Assembly: GCA_017591395.1 (NCBI GenBank)
Contig: WEDG01004983.1
Span: 1-64,000, forward strand
Length of the DNA stretch: 64,000 nucleotides
Source: Schistocephalus solidus
Taxonomy: Eukaryota; Platyhelminthes; Cestoda; Diphyllobothriidea; Diphyllobothriidae
Reading direction: 5' to 3'
How positions within the stretch are numbered: the first letter of the stretch is position 1; each line of letters opens with the position of its first letter. Made by a program: the position numbers and the translations under genes. Below are positions 1 through 44,627 of the stretch, piece after piece. A model generated the notes under the pieces. The model was not told the DNA's origin. It searched no databases and worked only from the letters and a program-made list of their open reading frames with translations.

Positions 1-1540
1 ATTCAGATTGAAAATGGTGTTTATAAACAGTAGCTCTGACTGCTATATTACCTCTCACCCGACAAGGAGCGTCCCGAACCCTCATACGCAGTCAGAAACA
101 TCACAATACTATCCCATTGCATTTAGCTATTAATTTTTTAGTGAAGCAGTTTTTCTCCTATTTTTTTTTAAATTGGCGGCTCGCCGAACTCCGCCTCCGA
201 TTTAACCCTAGGGTTTTTTTACTGCTTCTTTTTCGAGTTCACCGTATATGCCAACGATTGTTGACTTTTGTTTTTAAAAATGGCAAATCTTTTTTTGAAT
301 CGGATATGTTTACCATACTACTCATTTCTGCTGTTCATATGGATGCTCACATAGTGCAGCAATTATCCACTTTGTATTTATTTAAACCATGGTACTAAGT
401 TTGTAATGATAGGGGCCCTCTGGGCCTTAAATATACAATTTATTTATTTATTTATTATTTATTTATTTAAGAATACTTAACTTGAGTGAATGAGGTACAC
501 ATCAACGGTAAAGGGTGTGGGCAGCATAGGCGGCTGTTGCTCGTAGGAAAGAACCAGCTCGAGAGGGCAGCTGGAGAAAGCCGGTGTTTCGGTTGTTGAA
601 TTGCACGTTGACGATAAATCCGCATACCGTTGCGACAATTTCTGAGTTAAGTATATTTGAATATTTTGAAGGGTTACAGGCATTGCCCTTGATGACCCTA
701 TTAATGTCAAGTTATCATTGCATGTGTACAGTCAATATAAAATGGTGTACATTTAAAAATGTTTGAGTCAAAGCATAACATAACATCAAATGCGATTTCA
801 CAGTCATAGGCGAAACATTGTGGAACAAAATAAGAGCCCGAAAGATTTTAAAAGGCTGGTTTTAAGTAATCATGTTGTGAAAGTCGTCTTTTGTCAAATA
901 TAAGTGAAGAGATGCCGATGGTATAAGATGTGGGATATCGGAAATCGAAAAGGAGGTCTGGGTGCTGGCACTGTTGGATAGGCCGCTCAACTGGATTGGA
1001 AACGGAAACATAGTCAGGACTCGATTGGCTGAGTGATTGATGACATCCATTTTGCTTCACGAAAGGGTGTCGGGAACTAAATTCTTCAAACCGTGGTTAT
1101 CTCAAACGACAGGAAAAATTCAGTTAACGTCAAAAGAGAATAATTGTAATAAAAGATATCAGCTAGATCTGGAAGGTAAGCGTTAGATAATCTCGCGGTT
1201 GCCAATTTCGCAGCAGCTTAAGTTACAAGGGAGAAGAACCAAGCCATTGCAAACTTCTGGCCCGGTTCCGTATGAGCTGAGAAGAAGCGGGAACCCAGAT
1301 GGGGGCATAGTTTATTTTATACGGAACGAACAAAAAAGGGATTGTAGGAATAAGGCTATCGAATTAGTGCACTTCCAGCCACCGCGTCTGTGACGTCCCA
1401 CGTGTCGGACCGTTCGGATTCGTCACGGGGCATCCAGCGAGGCCATGTTTGAGTCAGCCTTGAAGATAAGTGGCCTGTGTAGACAGCCAGGATTAACGAG
1501 GAACAGAAAGTGCCTGATGCGCACGAGAATCTAAAAGCTA
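1..1540. other. Intergenic, no gene recognised
   Basis: No frame here shows a recognisable domain or a chain of splice-bounded exons. Short open frames (for example 117-398) are low-complexity and AT-rich. The end of this sub-region before the TTTA tract (about 400-470) looks like an AT-rich retroelement tail, but no reverse transcriptase is attached, so this is only a suggestion. Confidence 0.5.
430..472. repeat. (TTTA)n microsatellite
   Basis: A run of TTTA units with one interruption follows a GC-rich hairpin-like GGGGCCCTCTGGGCC segment. Simple tandem repeats of this kind often form the 3' end of non-LTR retrotransposons of the CR1 or RTE type, so this may be the tail of an otherwise unrecognisable insertion. 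Confidence 0.8.
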
Positions 1541-1549
1541 GGGGGTTCA

Positions 1550-2920
1550 GCGTTCAGCATGCATACGGCGTTAAGTCACTACACTTTGACCCGTGGCGTC
1601 GGTTGAATTGCCTAACCACCGACTTCGGGTTGATCAGTTCATGATCACTGTTCTGTTGTCATCCGACAGAGGATGTCAGAAGAATTTTGTCCAATGGCTT
1701 ACTAAGCCTTCTCTTTAACAAAGCTTCCACAGGAGAAACCGTGTGGAGGGGCTCGATAGTTCAGAAGGGGTATTTTTGGAACTTATTCCGTAGTCCCCTC
1801 ATTGTTTGACTACTGGAGAGCCCAATTGAACGTATTGACGAAAACTTCAACCTATATGTTTGACTGCAATGGATATGATGGCGAAAGCGATTGATCAACG
1901 CCTGATTGTTTACAGAATCATGCGAAGGCGGCTGATTTAAATTGTCCTCCATTATCGCTCACCACAGTTTAGGGACAACCAAATCTGCTAAAAATTAACC
2001 GAAGAGTCTTTATTAGGATTCAGGCTGCCATGATTTCCATGAGAATTACCTCCATCTATTTGCTGTATGCGGCAATGGCAATATGGAATTTCTGGTCATT
2101 TATAGGCCCAGCGTAATCGATACGAACTCTGGAGCATGGGGCGTTTGGGAAAGTCCCTGCCTCGAGTGTGGTCTTCGGTGGTGCCTTTGATGCGAGGGTG
2201 CATTTGGCGCATGAGCGGTCCAGTTGCTTCAATTTAATGTCCGTGTGTGGACAGTAAATATACCAACGAGCGAGAGTGTTATTGCGGTTGGTGCCCGGAT
2301 GTGCAGTGTGAAACTGTTTCAGGACACGATTGCACTTTCTGTGGCAGAATTACTCATTCGTAGAACATGATAAAGTCTTCACGGTCAACATATAATTTCT
2401 TCGTTGGTGAAAATGCTACAGTTTTGTAGAAGGTTGTGCGGGCAACAAATTGCGATGGGTATAACTAACTGCTGACGGCAACTGAGCCGGAAATGGCCAT
2501 TTCAGTCTTTCTAGTCTTTTCCAGCGTTCTTATTCTGCCTTTACTACAAGCCACTGTGCGGCTGCTTGGGGAGCTTGAGAATGAGCCCTAAGGCAGAGTG
2601 GAACGAGGGCGTTCCGATAGAAATCTGTGCGCGTTCGTCATCAAAGTCACTTTTGCCATCAGTGGATCCTGTTGTGTTGCGTTTTCGACTTCCGCAAAAG
2701 AGATAGGTAGTGCAAGAAGGAAATCCATAAACAGACTGTGAACCTCTGGCTCAACAGAGACGGACATAATGTCAGTGTCCTCCAGCTCGTTAGTTCGTGA
2801 GTTGGAGGCATTATGCAGATGTTCACATGGACAGAAATCAAGCATTTCATTGTGAACAAGCTTTTCATAGTGTTTTGCTAGGCTTAGGGTTGAATTCACG
2901 CTCCGATAGTTACCAACGCC
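1550..2920 (-). mobile_element. Degenerate Ty3/gypsy LTR retrotransposon (RNase H-integrase part of pol)
   Basis: Read on the minus strand, the segment 2,590-2,900 encodes the linker between RNase H and integrase typical of flatworm gypsy elements (valine/glutamate-rich SVSVEPEVHSLFMDF). Downstream on that strand come an integrase zinc-finger remnant with SCAKC (about 2,200-2,223) and the integrase core start DYAGP (about 2,101-2,125). The later core is broken by stops and frameshifts but remains followable to about 1,600. No LTRs, gag or protease were recognised. It is a dead fragment. The family call rests on conserved integrase motifs and is fairly secure; the ends are approximate. Confidence 0.75.
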
Positions 2921-4182
2921 GGTCGAGAGTCTGAATTAAAATCTAAAAGCATATTTCAAATCTTGAATATATCCGCGAAGAATCCGGTCGAAATATACAC
3001 CGAGAATAAATAGCCAAGCAAGCATTAAAGGCCCGAAACCGTCTCGGTGATCAAATTTGAAAAACTGTCTATTGAAGAGGCGTATGAGTTTTTCTAACGA
3101 ATTATGCATTTATGAATGGTGTCTGGGGATATGCGAATGGTAATGCGCAATCTATCTCAGTGCAGGCGAATGGAAAGAACAGGATCGAATTCAGTAAGGA
3201 AATATTTTTCAAAGAAGTTACCAAAAAATGTTGCGTTTTCAGTGTCATTGGGATAGAAGCCCTTGCTTTCATTCGACAAAGGCTGAATTGTCATCACCAC
3301 AATTAGCAGAGAACTCAAAACTTAAAATTTAAGCTATGGAGTTGACAGAAGTTGGATCACTATGTGCGTGGTTTTTCGCTCTGCTTCTCACGCGCTGGAC
3401 ACTTTTGGAAATTAAAAAATGGCATTGATTACTAGATGAACGGATGAAGAACTATGGCATACTCATGCAGATAATTGCGCAATTGTTTTGCAGTAGACTA
3501 GAATGAATATATTTTAGCCCACCTTGGGTGCTGTCTGTACGAAAGAATGGGAGTAATCATCGATCAGAAGAGTTAGACTTGAGACCTCCGCATGGTAAAA
3601 TTTGAAGATGCCTTTGGAAAATAGTACATTAAGTTACAAGGCACTGTTGCATATGTAGCGGATAAAATCCGTGCCTGTCCACATTGTCAGGTCCAAATTA
3701 AAAGAAGTTGGAGCGATGAGACACCATTATGTACCTATTATGAAAGGGTTAGGCAGAGATACATACCCAAAATATCAACCACAAGTAGGTGGTTTTCGTT
3801 ATTCAACACCCGTTTGTTGTTGTTTTTGTTTGGTGTTGGTAGATTCTAAACTGCCGACCAGAGATATAGCTAAATATACTTTACATTCTAGACTTTCGCC
3901 GACCTTATATTTATGCACTGCGCTACAGGCCAAATGGTAAATCTGCTTCCTAGTCTTTGTCTTCACCTGATACTTTATTGGCTTGGGTTCGTTCTAACTG
4001 TCAATTATAAACATTTTGGTCGAAATAGCTGATTTAAGCCAACGCTGGGAACTCGGTTAGTGGTGCAATCCTTTCAGGTGTTTCCTAAGCATTGAAACTT
4101 AATAAATAAAACATTTGAACAATTAATAAAAGTTAAATATCATCAAGGTGTTGAAATTTGTAGCACGAATAAAAGGAATTAA
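2921..4182. other. Intergenic, no gene recognised
   Basis: This stretch could contain the upstream (reverse transcriptase/RNase H) part of the minus-strand gypsy remnant, but I could not find a convincing catalytic motif. Open frames such as 3,112-3,306 and 3,671-3,940 match no family I know and have no splice context. Confidence 0.45.
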
Positions 4183-4515
4183 ATGAACCGAAATCTCCGG
4201 GTCGGCCAAGAGAGACCAATTTCTGCTGCGGTCGAGAGTGGGGTTCCTCAGGATTCAGAACTAGGGCCAATACTGTTCCTAATATATGCGAACGATTGTG
4301 TGAGGGATCTCGATTGTGAAGCAGCAATTTTTGTCAATGACATGAAAACCTGGAGTGAAATCCAGCGCCATGTTGACGCAGATAAACAACACAGCAATTT
4401 AAATAGATGGGAGGAGTGGTCGAATCATTGAATTTTGTGGTTCAACGTCGAAAATTGTACAATGCTTCGCTTAGGCAGCCCATCCAGATGCCCTAAAAGT
4501 AGAAGCTACTTTCTC
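4183..4515 (+). mobile_element. CR1-like LINE fragment (reverse transcriptase palm region), separate copy
   Basis: Frame 4,183-4,431 encodes a piece equivalent to 6,400-6,720 of the adjacent element: GQERPISAAVESGVPQ is followed by LGPILFLIYANDCVRDLDC. The catalytic FADD of the fuller copy is altered to FVND here, and a stop interrupts the frame. Similarity to the fuller copy ends near 4,515, just after the shared TACTTTCTC. It is therefore a truncated second copy sitting immediately 5' of the endonuclease start of the next element. Confidence 0.85.
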
Positions 4516-4616
4516 CATAAAATTGACAAACGCAACAGGAAATTGGGTTGGCGCAAAATTGAAGTGCTTGTATACAAATTGTACAAAGCCTTTTATCAAA
4601 ACTTGATGAGTTAAAA

Positions 4617-5327
4617 ATGTGCCTTGCCGAAGTATCTCCGGATGTGATAGCAGTAACCGAAACCTGGCTGTCGGGCAGTATTCGAGATAGCGAAATAACA
4701 TTGTCTGGATACCAAATATATCGGAGGGACAGAGAAAACCGACAGGGTGGTGGAATAATTGTGTATGTGAAAGACGTGCTAATAGTGTCTGACAAGACGA
4801 GCAAGTTTGCGTGCAGCACGGAAGCCATATGGTTGAACATCAAGGCTCTTGGTTCTCCATGTCTGGATGTCCTCATTGTATATCGGCCAACTAGGATAGA
4901 CAGAGTCGCGGACAACCTATTGTTGGAACAATAAGAAAATTTCTCCAGTCAACCTAATGTCATGGTTATGGGTTACTTCAACGCACCAGGAATTAACTGG
5001 AGCACTGTTCAATCATCATGCCCGAAATCGACTTTTGATTATGTTTTTCTGCAAAAGACCTTGAAGGCACTCCTCACACAGCATGTCCCTTCCGCCACCA
5101 GAACACGTGAAGGACAAAGGGCTAACTGTCTCGACCTCGTTTTCACGAAAACATCAGGCAGCATTGACGAGATTATTTCAATGCCTCCGCTCGGTCGTAG
5201 TGATCATGTGGTGCTTATGTGGGACTACTCCTTATTCTCCGTTGCGCCTGCTATAGAGGAAAAACGGCGTAACGTTTGGCGAGGAAACTTTCATCAGATG
5301 CGAGCAGATTCAACAGACATCAACTGA
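4617..5327 (+). pseudogene. CR1-like AP endonuclease domain, broken
   Basis: Two consecutive frames (4,617-4,934 and 4,962-5,327) are separated by an in-frame TAA and encode the N-terminal endonuclease that nicks target DNA for target-primed reverse transcription. TETWL and SDHVVL are present. The usual GDFN aspartate is replaced by tyrosine (GYFNAPGINW). The stop and this substitution together argue that the domain is dead. Confidence 0.88.
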
Positions 5328-5699
5328 ACCTCAATGTTTTCGAGCACCGTGAACGATGATTGGGAGTCCTTCCGAAATGTTCTTCTGCAACTTATGGACA
5401 ACCACTGCCCACTTACGAGTGTCCATCACAGCAAGCGTCTTGGGTGGCTAGACAGCAACTTGAAAAGGGAGATAAACAGGAAGCCCAAGTTGTAGAGAAA
5501 ATACTGCGAGTCTAATCAAGTCGCCTATTTTAATAAGTACAAAACACAGAGAACCAAAATGAGAAGCCTTATTCTTAAAACGCGAAGAGAATGTGAGAAG
5601 ACTTTGCTGCAAAAGGCAACGCAGAATCCAAAGATAGTCTACAGTTAGCTCCGTAGATGTAAAAGGAATTAACATCAAATACCGCTGATTAAGACTGCC

Positions 5700-7294
5700 G
5701 TGGGCATCAAAATTTCTGAAAACAGGGAAAAAGCCGAGTACTTTTCAAAGTTCTACCGCTCAGTCTTCACAAACGAGGCAAGGTTCGTTCGTCCCTCAGT
5801 GGATAACCCGCCGACTGCAAGCATTAGCCACATACTATTCTCAGAATTTCTGATTCAAAAGGAATTAAAAGAACTAAAAGAGTCGAAATCCCCAGGACCA
5901 GACGAGCTTCCACCCAAGCTTCTGAAAGAACTCGCCAATGAACTTTCCGCACCTCTGTCAGTGCTCTTTCAAAAGGCATTTGACTCCGGAACACTTCCTT
6001 TCGATTGGAAGCTGGCACATATAACTCCCTTGTACAAAAGCGGTAGCCGGGTGTCAGTGACAAACTACAGGCCCATAAGCTTGACATGCATCCTTGGCAA
6101 GATTATGGAAAGGATCATCAAGAGCGAATTGGTGAAATTCCTAGAGACTCATAATTTGTTATCAAGCTGTCAACATGGGTTCAGAAAAGGAAGATCATGC
6201 ACAACGAATTTGCTGTATTCGCTCCAGAGGTGGATCAAGCACTTGAAGATAGACACGTGGTTCACATTGCCTTCATTGACTTTCAAAAGACCTTCGATAC
6301 TGTGCCGCACGAGAGACTGCTGTACAAGCTAGAAAGAATTGGAATCAGAGGTAACCTCCTCAAGTGGATCAAAAACTTCCTCGTGGGTCGGCGCCAGGTT
6401 GTGTGCATCGGCCAAGAGAGGTCAAGATCTGCTGCGGTCGAGAGTGGGATTCCTCAGGGTTCAGTACTAGGACCAATACTGTTTTTAATATACGTGAACG
6501 ATTGTGTCAGGAATCTCGACTGTGAAGCAGCAATGTTTGCCGATGACATTAAAATCTGGAATGTAATCCAGAGCCCTGCTGACGAAGATAAACTGCAGAT
6601 CAACCTAACTCGGTTGGAGGAGCGGTCGAATCATTGGCTTTTGCGGTTCAACATCGTTAAGTGTACAATACTTCGCTTAGGCAACCCATCTGGATCTGCC
6701 GAAAGGTAAAGTTACTTTCTCAACGGCGAAGCCTCAAAAGACGTGGAAACCCAAAAGGACCTTGGTGTGCTGACGACCACCACCTTAAAACCATTGTCTT
6801 ACTGCTCGAAAGTGACGAAGAGCGCAATTGCGGTGATGCATGCCATCATACGAGCCTTTTTGGATTTCGATGAAGATCTCTTCGCTAAGACTTTTGGAAC
6901 ATTCATTAGGCCGCATTTGGAGTATGCTATGCAAGCCTGGAAACCCTGGACAGTTCAAGATCAGAGCTGCCTCGAAAGAGTACAGAGGAAAGCCACCAAA
7001 ATGGTTAGAAATCAAAGCTCCTTGCCATATTCAACCCGCCTAATTAATCTTAATCTGTTCCCTTTGAGTTATAGGCAAATGCGTGGTGATCTCCTGCAGA
7101 CATTCCGCAATGTGAAGGGATTGGATTGTTGCCTGGAATTCTCGGACTTCTTTGAATTTGCCACCATGACCCATCTCCGAGTTCACCCATTGAAACTGCG
7201 TGGCCAGCAGGCAAGACTGGATGTGCGCAAATTCTCCTTTTCTTTCAGAGCGGTCATTCCATGGAATGCTCTCCCTTTAGATGTTGCGATATAA
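5700..7294 (+). pseudogene. CR1-like reverse transcriptase domain, frameshifted
   Basis: Three overlapping frames (5,700-6,332, 6,197-6,709 and 6,743-7,294) together cover the fingers, palm and thumb of a non-LTR reverse transcriptase. Motif A (AFIDFQKTFDT) and motif C (FADD) both retain their aspartates, so the palm itself looks intact. Damage is limited to small indels near 6,235 and 6,710. This suggests a younger age than the other retroelements in the window. Confidence 0.92.
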
Positions 7295-7515
7295 ATATAA
7301 CTGGAAAGATTTAAAAGGAACCTTGACATTTTTATGTTCCAAAATGAGCCAGAGTGATGAGGAATTTAACTTAACCCTCGAGACTCACGCCCAATTTGTC
7401 ATATGTTTATGATAGCCTTTGAACTTTTGCAACCCTTCTGGTTTCTTGGTAAATTGCACTTAGTTTCCCGTTACAAATAGGGTTCTTAAAGGTCCATGCC
7501 TCTTCCCACAATAAA

Positions 7516-9416
7516 CTGAATTGAACATTTAAAATCCATAAGCCTTTTACTAGACTGAAAGTCAGCCGAAAAAGATGATAATTCCCCCCTGAACTTTTCG
7601 TCTTGGTTTATCGTTCAAAGCTTATTATCGTTCACACTTTATGCATAAACTTCCAGAATTTTAAAGTTTTTCCGTTTTCTTTGAGAAATTGCTGACCAGC
7701 GCTCCCATGAGCTGTGTTCAAGTCTACCACATTCCACGTGGGGCGATTTTTATTCCTGTTAGCATTTGTTAACGCTTGGCATTATTTCGGTACTGAGAAT
7801 TACATCGTATTAGTTTGTCATGTGCTGCCCTTTTTACAGTGTTGGTGTCCAACCTTGAACAGTTTGACTACCTTAATGGAGAAAATGGATTCGCTCAGAC
7901 CCTTAATTTACAAACAGTGAACAGGCTTTAATGTACCGACGTATCAGACGTAATGTAGCGAACGAGAACGTTTAATGTAGCACGCACAGGATAACGCAAA
8001 GCACGGGAAATAAGATACTGCATAAAACTGAAGTAAATGAATTATTAGTTACGTCCTCACTTACATCCAGGCAACAACAGGACCAGCTTAACGAGTAGAA
8101 AATGCATAGGTAGAACGGAGGAGTCCAGTATACTGGGAAGCGTTAAATTACACAAGTAAAGGTGATAGTCACAGCGGGGGAACGGCCCATATTGGTGGGA
8201 AAGTAACACCGACATGCCAGCTGAACTACCGGTGAGGAGTGCAACTCTGGCAGCTACTGCTGGGAAGGTCTGTGAGATTACTGATGCGATTTTTTGAGAG
8301 CTTGACAGGGTTTAGTGTCAGCGATTGTGAGAGAAGGGGCACCAACCATCCTCATCAAAATGCGATCACCATCCTGGGTCCGCGCCAGAGGAGCTTTCTA
8401 TTCAAACAATCCAGCCCAATTCGTAGAGCGTTTCAATGCCTCTAATAACATTTAAATTCCAGTCGAAGGGCCTGAGAATATTGCTCTTCTAGCGTACATA
8501 AAATGTGCATACTCTGGTTGGTTGATCCACAGTTTAGAACTCGAGTCCAACTCAAAATATTGGTCACTTTCGAGCTCGAGACGAATTGATCGGTCGAATT
8601 TTCAAACTCGAGTTTAATTGTTATCAGTGCATGTGAGGTAGCACTGTAATGTTTATGTTAGTGTTTTCTTCAAATTTCTTCGTAATTTTGTTGCTGTGCC
8701 TTCTCTATCCGAACCATGTAGTCCTTCGGTATCACTTGCGTCTTCGAAAGTTTTCATGCTACTCTCAGCCGTCACGGCAATTAGTAGGACTGATGAAGCA
8801 AACCAAACTTTACCTGTATGCAAATTTACTCTATCCATCCTTACCCCATGCAACAGGGTTTCCTTTAATAGAGTTACTATTAAATCACCAGAGTTACTAC
8901 CTCGACCCCGGCAGAGATTTAGGACTCGGCAACCCACTTCCTACCATATTAAATCGCATAGTTATGATGTTACTCAGCCCACCGTATGGGTTTGTCACCG
9001 TGAGAACTGGACTAGGTTTCTTTCGAAGGCACTGGTAAAGGACCGCCCTCTCAAATTTACTTAAGGACTAGCGTGTACAATTTTGCTAAAATAGTGATTT
9101 TCAGGCAAATGAATTAAAACACGAGTGCTAACGAACAGAGCAAAGCTTGCTTACGGGAAACATAATTGAAAACTGTATGGCTAGCGAAATTTGAGAACCC
9201 GACTTTTTCAGAGATTTTTAAAGTTCTTTTATGTTGTCTCAATATAAAGATGTACTGTAATCACTTTCGCTTATATCAGTTGCTAAATATTCATTTAAAA
9301 TTCAGTTCAATTTTTTCTCCTAACGACCTTATTATTCTGCTTTCCCAAAGTTGTTTTTGCAAAACCTTGTTTTTTTACGTGTACTGTGCTTCGTAACTAA
9401 TTTGATTTCTTTGTAG
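7516..9416. other. Intergenic, unresolved open frames
   Basis: No gene is recognised. Around 8,640-9,065, two long plus-strand frames and one minus-strand frame overlap, which is more openness than the AT-rich neighbourhood. No known domain could be named in any of them. The 5' end of the NUP188 gene may start in the right part of this stretch, but no initiation exon could be demonstrated. Confidence 0.5.
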
Positions 9417-42475
<33,059 letters not shown>

Positions 42476-42522
42476 TCCCGTTTCTATCCTTTTTATTACC
42501 TGTATTTTTTAACATATGACCT

Positions 42523-42528
42523 ATTAAA
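42523..42528 (+). terminator. NUP188: Polyadenylation signal ATTAAA for NUP188
   Basis: An ATTAAA hexamer lies about 48 nt after the stop codon in a T-rich context. It is the nearest signal-like hexamer downstream. Confidence 0.5.
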
Positions 42529-44347
42529 ATACATGTACATTTGTTTACCTTTATTTTTATCGCAGATGCCAGGCATGCGCTATCTTTCAACCTGAACTAG
42601 CTCCTCAAGATCATTAAGTGAGTCAGTTAGGTTTACGACGCTGATACAACAACACAACAGAAGTCATTAACACTTTCAGATGCGTTTCACTGTAAACGCG
42701 AAACTGTCTATGGGCCGGTCACGTGAACGCGCTACTTGTCTGTGTAGGATAATCCGGGAACTTACCGTCAACTGAAGTGTAGCAGTTTAATTTCTGAATT
42801 CCCTCAAGCTTTTCTAGGCAAAGAAAGGACGGTAACTTCAAGGTGTGCGGGCTAAAGACCCATGCAGTCCGCTCAATGTCCTATTTGTAACAACTGTCCA
42901 CTGAAATTGGGGGAAGAGGACAGGGCAGCCCGAAGTTCAGCATCAGTCTTGTGTTAAGCAGGTGAAGAGTCAATGCCATTTGGCGATCCGCCAGAACTCA
43001 TAAAAGCCGTAGGCTCACGGGAGCAAGAGATGGTTGCTAAGGCGAGCGTTCTACTCTTTTGGAGTTACGCAGCAAACTTCCCGTGCCAGTTAGCCGTTTT
43101 TTGTGGGTTATTTGAAAGGCGGGGAGTAAGGTGATTCTTAATGCTATTATTGCCCCCAAAGGAGACGGAGACTATCCTCAGCATGATCCGCCTCAATTGA
43201 GCTGCTTTAGTCTCAAGTGATGGGTTGTTGGTCTATAGGTTCGAAAAGCGACTGGGTCACACATAACGAGTGCCGCCGTAACCGCAAATCCAGTTGCCTG
43301 CAAAGATACCAACCTCGGAAAGTTTACCGAAACCAACTCAGTAGATCATGGTGCCTGTAATCCGGGCGTCTGTAGCGAGCCGTAGCTCTAACGCGTACCC
43401 GTGGTGGTCTACTTCTCGGCTGATCACAGCTATCCTAAAGGATCAATCAACATCAATGCCGACTCGGACGTGACTGCGCTCAGGGTGCTGTAGTAGCTAC
43501 GGTTTCACTATCGCTTAAAGTGCCGGGACAAATTCCAAGTAACTCTCAGCAACAACACAACCAGTTAAAGCAATAAATGAGCAACTGGTCAGATGTTCAT
43601 AAAGTCTTTGCTAATGGCTGTATTGAGCCTTTCGACAAGCGCCAATCGCAACCGCCCCTTGCTACGGTACAAGTGGCCTCCAGAGCCTCAGGAAAATTAC
43701 AGAGACAGATGGGGGCCAGTGTGGTAAAGATCCTTGCGTGGGGAGGGGGGGATGCAACGCCACTGAAAGCACAGGTATTTGATTCGCACCTTTTTTCGGT
43801 TATGGTTCCAAAAATACCTGCTGGAAAAGCAGAAGAATTCCGAGTGTAATACCAATGAAGAGCGAGTTCATTTTAGTTGAGGATTTTGCTACAGTGAGGG
43901 ATGCTCCAGTTTGGCAATATTTGAGCTTTATTGAAAAAACTAGTGCGAGTGAACCCAGTCAATTTAACAGAAAGCATTCCAGCGTGTGTTAAGTCTTCAG
44001 TTGATATGGATGCACGAGGATGCCCGTCTGTACAAAGCATGATGAGCCCCACAAAACAACCACCACTTAACAGGAATCGACCTCCAGTTTGACGGCAAAC
44101 TGAGTGGGTTAGTGAAAAACTCAGGTGTAGCCGGAAGTAAGGTCTGTTTGGTTCATGAGATTGGGCTTATTTTTAACCCTCGGCATAGATACGGCTAAAG
44201 CGTCGATACGGGACTGCATAAACCATCCCTGAACCACTAGGATAAAAAACGACAAAAATTTACTAGCTTTTTTTAGAAAATATGCCGAATTTTTTTAAAA
44301 AGAAAGCTGCTGTTGAGTCGTTTTCGGGGACGAGACTCGATAAAACG
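42529..44347. other. Convergent intergenic region between NUP188 and TIMELESS
   Basis: No gene recognised. A plus-strand frame at 43,577-43,849 (90 codons, with KILAWGGGDATPLKAQVFDS) matches no family I can name. The region should contain the 3' untranslated sequences of both genes. Confidence 0.5.
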
Positions 44348-44627
44348 CTAATCCTCATCTGACGACTCTAGGACGGCGTGTTTCCTACCAACGCGAGACG
44401 CAGCGGATGACCGGGGTGGTGATTCCTCGTCCACTGAAGAATCCTGATGGGCTGTGTGCGCTGACTGTTGAAGTGCCAGATCAATCTCTCTGTAAATGGC
44501 AGACAGAGTAACTGCATTAACATGCTTGACTACCGCACAATTTGTCAAACGCACATTTAACAAAGTATTTAGTAACTGAACAGGATTATGATTGAGTAAA
44601 TAATCGCGCACATGGCAAACTCTATAA
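44348..44627 (-). CDS. TIMELESS: TIMELESS terminal exon (probable)
   Basis: The frame encodes YRVCHVRDYLLNHNPVQLLN and IYREIDLALQQSAHTA, then a Ser/acidic tail ending GRKHAVLESSDED. Phase fits the exon at 48,821 if the acceptor is AAGTCAAG, although its pyrimidine tract is poor. Animal TIMELESS also ends in a short basic-then-acidic tail. Assignment to this gene rests on position, strand and tail style. Confidence 0.6.

Larger units (their letters stand above)
4560..7515 (+). mobile_element. CR1/jockey-like non-LTR retrotransposon, ORF2 remnant (endonuclease plus reverse transcriptase)
   Basis: An AP-type endonuclease covers about 4,575-5,330, with the glutamate motif TETWL and a C-terminal GRSDHVVL. 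The central GDFN motif reads GYFN at about 4,970, so a catalytic aspartate is lost. A decayed linker (5,330-5,700) follows. The reverse transcriptase covers 5,700-7,294 and contains SPGPDELPPKLL, NYRPISLTC, QHGFRKGRSCTTNLLY, AFIDFQKTFDTVPHERLLY, GIPQGSVLGPILFLIYVND and MFADDIKIWN, then the C-terminal domain. The frame changes near 6,235 and near 6,710, and stops interrupt the endonuclease. The 3' tail ends around AATAAACTGAATTG at about 7,510. By layout it belongs to the CR1/jockey group. It is not functional as it stands. Confidence 0.93.
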
